Under the pieces are notes generated by a model that worked only from the letters and a program-made list of their open reading frames with translations, had not been told where the DNA came from and made no database searches. From Nitrososphaerota archaeon (lineage in GTDB: Archaea; Thermoproteota; Nitrososphaeria; Nitrososphaerales; CADDZS01), in contig DAHVAI010000427.1 of NCBI GenBank assembly GCA_027314685.1, positions 1 to 23,810 on the forward strand: a stretch of 23,810 nt of DNA. The letters run 5' to 3'. The stretch's first letter is position 1; every line of letters begins with the position of its first letter. Below are positions 22,278 through 23,810 of the stretch, piece after piece. Made by a program: the position numbers and the translations under genes.

Positions 22278-22499
22278 GACATTATGAAACGGAACTTTAC
22301 ACCAGCGATGAATATTTCAAAGATATCCAATTTGTAAATTATGTCTGAGTGCTCACGTACTTCGTAACGGGAATAAATCTGAAGCGTTCGAACCCGATTT
22401 AGCTAACTATTTCTTCACAAGCGATGCACCTAAAGTTAGGCTCTCGACCTGGGCGCTTTTTTCATCCGGGATACTTGGCTGCTCCTCGTTAGCGCCAGA
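22278..22499. other. Short intergenic stretch, nothing firm
   Basis: No gene is seen. At about 22450-22459 CCTGGGCGCT repeats the last bases of tRNA-Asp and its flank, followed by a T-run. The match is too short to call. Confidence 0.4.
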
Positions 22500-23315
22500 T
22501 CAGCGGATTACTTTGATTGTCCAGATATCACCAGAGAGTTTTCTATCCATCAGATATTCGTACGGAAGTGTGAAGTATCCCTCTATGCCCCACTTTTTTC
22601 CCCAAGAATTCCTCACTATGAACCACTTTCTCGAATCTTGATAGCCGGCTGCAATTACGGCGTGTTTTCCGACCAACTTTTCAGATTGTTTTGGGATTTC
22701 GAGATGACCAGCTTCCCTTACCCTTGCGTCTTCAAAGCTTGAGTATACCTTAATTCCGAAAACAAACGGAAAACCCGATGCCAAGCAGGATTTCATGTGT
22801 TCTAGATTATAACTCACTCTTTCATATTGGACGGCTTTGTACCTTACTGCTTGTTTGTAGCATCGAGCTCGTGGTCGTAGCTTGAGGAGTCTCTCCTTGT
22901 AGGGCCAAAGGATTTCCTTGCAACACCCCAACTTTGATACAGATTTGATTCCATCTCTTATCTGCGCCCCCGAATCACTGTCCGCGGTCCCCTCCATCGC
23001 TCTTTCGTTGTAGTAGATGAACAACCTTGAGGGAATGAACGCCTTCCGGACTTTTTCCCTTCTTTCGTCGTACTCGATTGCCGCCGCGATAGCGTTGGCT
23101 GTGCAGCTGTTCATGTTTCCCTGGTTGTAAGCTGGTGGAAAACCAGTCCGTAGATCTACTTCAGGAGGTAGATTCTGAATTACTTCCGACGGGGGCGAAT
23201 ATCGATAGTCTCTATCGTCATGATCATCCTTCATCCACCCGTATCTCGGGGCTGGAGGGTCTTTCAACTTCGTTCCGGATCCCAAAAGAATCGCTCTTAA
23301 GTACATTTTTGGCAT
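22500..23315 (-). CDS. Papain-like (C1A) cysteine peptidase
   Basis: A 271-residue protein with the full C1 peptidase catalytic set. Numbered from the ATG at 23315, the oxyanion-hole Gln65 and nucleophile Cys71 lie in AYNQGNMNSCTANAIAAAIE, the general base His218 in GKHAVIAAGYQD, and Asn236 in WFIVRNSWGKKWGIEGYFTL, the typical N-S-W-G motif. A short N-terminal part (PRYGWMKDDHDDRDYRY, then LPPEVDLRTGFP) replaces a long propeptide. No signal peptide is seen, so it is probably cytoplasmic. A longer reading to 23375 exists, but its first 20 residues look non-coding and would overlap the divergent cyclase start. ATG 23306 is also possible. Substrate unknown. Confidence 0.85.
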   Translation of the reverse strand: MPKMYLRAILLGSGTKLKDPPAPRYGWMKDDHDDRDYRYSPPSEVIQNLPPEVDLRTGFPPAYNQGNMNSCTANAIAAAIEYDERREKVRKAFIPSRLFIYYNERAMEGTADSDSGAQIRDGIKSVSKLGCCKEILWPYKERLLKLRPRARCYKQAVRYKAVQYERVSYNLEHMKSCLASGFPFVFGIKVYSSFEDARVREAGHLEIPKQSEKLVGKHAVIAAGYQDSRKWFIVRNSWGKKWGIEGYFTLPYEYLMDRKLSGDIWTIKVIR

Positions 23316-23374
23316 CCGAATCAAAATTTCCACATCAAGCTTAACTATCGGTTGACTGGAAAAGAAAGTATTCA

Positions 23375-23810
23375 ATGCAAACCGACCACCAAGGTGACGG
23401 TCTTGGTGAATCCTTGGCCGAGGGATACCGTCAACTTGTTGCCATCATGTTCACAGACATTGTTGGCTTCACAGCATTTACCCAGAGCAACGAGGGACTT
23501 GCGCTGGATCTGCTCGATGAGCATCGAAAGTTGCTGCGGCCAATTCTCTCAGCTCACGGCGGGAAGGAAATCAAAACGATTGGAGATTCGTTCATGGTGG
23601 AATTCCAGAGTGCTCTGGATGGGGTCATGTGTGCGATAAAGCTGCAACAACTTATGTCGCAGAGGAATTCTGGATCAACTTCAACAAGGCAGATTCAACT
23701 CAGAGTTGGAATACATGTCGGTGACGTTGTCAAGTCCGGAAATGACGTTTATGGCGATACAGTCAATTTGGCTCAGAGAATCGAATCGATCTGCGAGCCC
23801 GGAGATATTG
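23375..23810 (+). CDS. Class III adenylate/guanylate cyclase, N-terminal part
   Basis: ATG at 23375 opens a frame still open at the window end (145 codons). It is a class III nucleotidyl cyclase catalytic domain placed at the N-terminus. The first metal-binding Asp28 lies in FTDIVGFTAF, Lys67 and the second metal Asp71 in EIKTIGDSFMVEF, and then LRVGIHVGDV and VYGDTVNLAQRIES. The latter holds the substrate-contact Asp and the transition-state Asn and Arg. The Lys/Asp pair fits ATP rather than GTP as substrate, so cAMP synthesis is likely. Similar archaeal and bacterial proteins continue into AAA/TPR or sensor regions; what follows here is off the edge. It diverges from the cysteine peptidase across about 60 bases. 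Confidence 0.88.
   Translation, partial: MQTDHQGDGLGESLAEGYRQLVAIMFTDIVGFTAFTQSNEGLALDLLDEHRKLLRPILSAHGGKEIKTIGDSFMVEFQSALDGVMCAIKLQQLMSQRNSGSTSTRQIQLRVGIHVGDVVKSGNDVYGDTVNLAQRIESICEPGDI

Noticed and set aside
22376..22400. GTTCGAACCC resembling a tRNA T-arm.
   Set aside because: The flanks do not pair as a T-stem and no acceptor or anticodon arm is present.
22450..22459. CCTGGGCGCT repeats the last bases of tRNA-Asp and its flank, as if it were a second attachment site.
   Set aside because: Only 10 exact bases (13 of 15 with mismatches) at 12 kb distance, and the enclosed tract holds core chaperone genes. This can be chance.
23316..23375. Longer start of the cysteine peptidase at 23375.
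   Set aside because: It would overlap the divergent cyclase start and adds 20 residues that do not look conserved; ATG 23315 or 23306 is simpler.
1..23810. CRISPR arrays, transposases or toxin-antitoxin genes.
   Set aside because: No regularly spaced repeats and no recognisable transposase, integrase or toxin motif were found on either strand.

Overview
The window looks like an archaeal chromosome segment, most likely Thermoproteota of the Nitrososphaeria (Thaumarchaeota) type. The evidence is a pair of group II chaperonin (thermosome) genes next to DnaK, DnaJ and Hsp20 genes, an ArsR-type regulator resembling archaeal heat-shock repressors, two tRNA genes carrying short archaeal introns, TATA-like promoters, Shine-Dalgarno motifs of the GGTGA/GGAGGT kind, and frequent TTG/GTG starts. 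No ammonia-oxidation gene is present, so finer placement is inference.

Layout. 1-3170: an edge-truncated frame, then a 631-residue coiled-coil protein overlapping by 4 bases a V4R-domain protein. 3441-5422: a decayed Zn-ribbon gene, a weak frame, an SRPBCC protein and a 53-residue Zn-finger protein, all on the minus strand. 5565-9426 (minus): DUF1634 + TauE/SafE exporter, a DAO-family FAD oxidoreductase and a CorA-type metal transporter. 9724-10076: divergent intron-containing tRNA-Lys(UUU) and tRNA-Asp(GUC). A 15-bp copy of the tRNA-Lys 3' end lies beyond corA, as at an attachment site.

10919-20480 is the core of the window, a heat-shock locus. dnaK-dnaJ-Hsp20-like reads left; divergently, hsp20, a Phr-like regulator and two tandem thermosome genes read right. 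The hsp20 and thermosome promoters carry related palindromes (shared core ACCTNNNGT) just downstream of their TATA boxes, and the regulator's own promoter has another palindrome. Together these suggest a locally autoregulated heat-shock regulon. grpE is not in the window.

20481-23810: mainly decaying sequence, including an F420/FMN PPOX-family gene with one frameshift and an A-type ATP synthase subunit E gene with two frameshifts and a stop. It ends with a papain-like cysteine peptidase divergent from a class III nucleotide cyclase that runs off the right end.

Several gaps that look empty hold broken genes, although the long conserved genes are intact over about 15 kb. This argues for real pseudogenes rather than a high sequencing-error rate.
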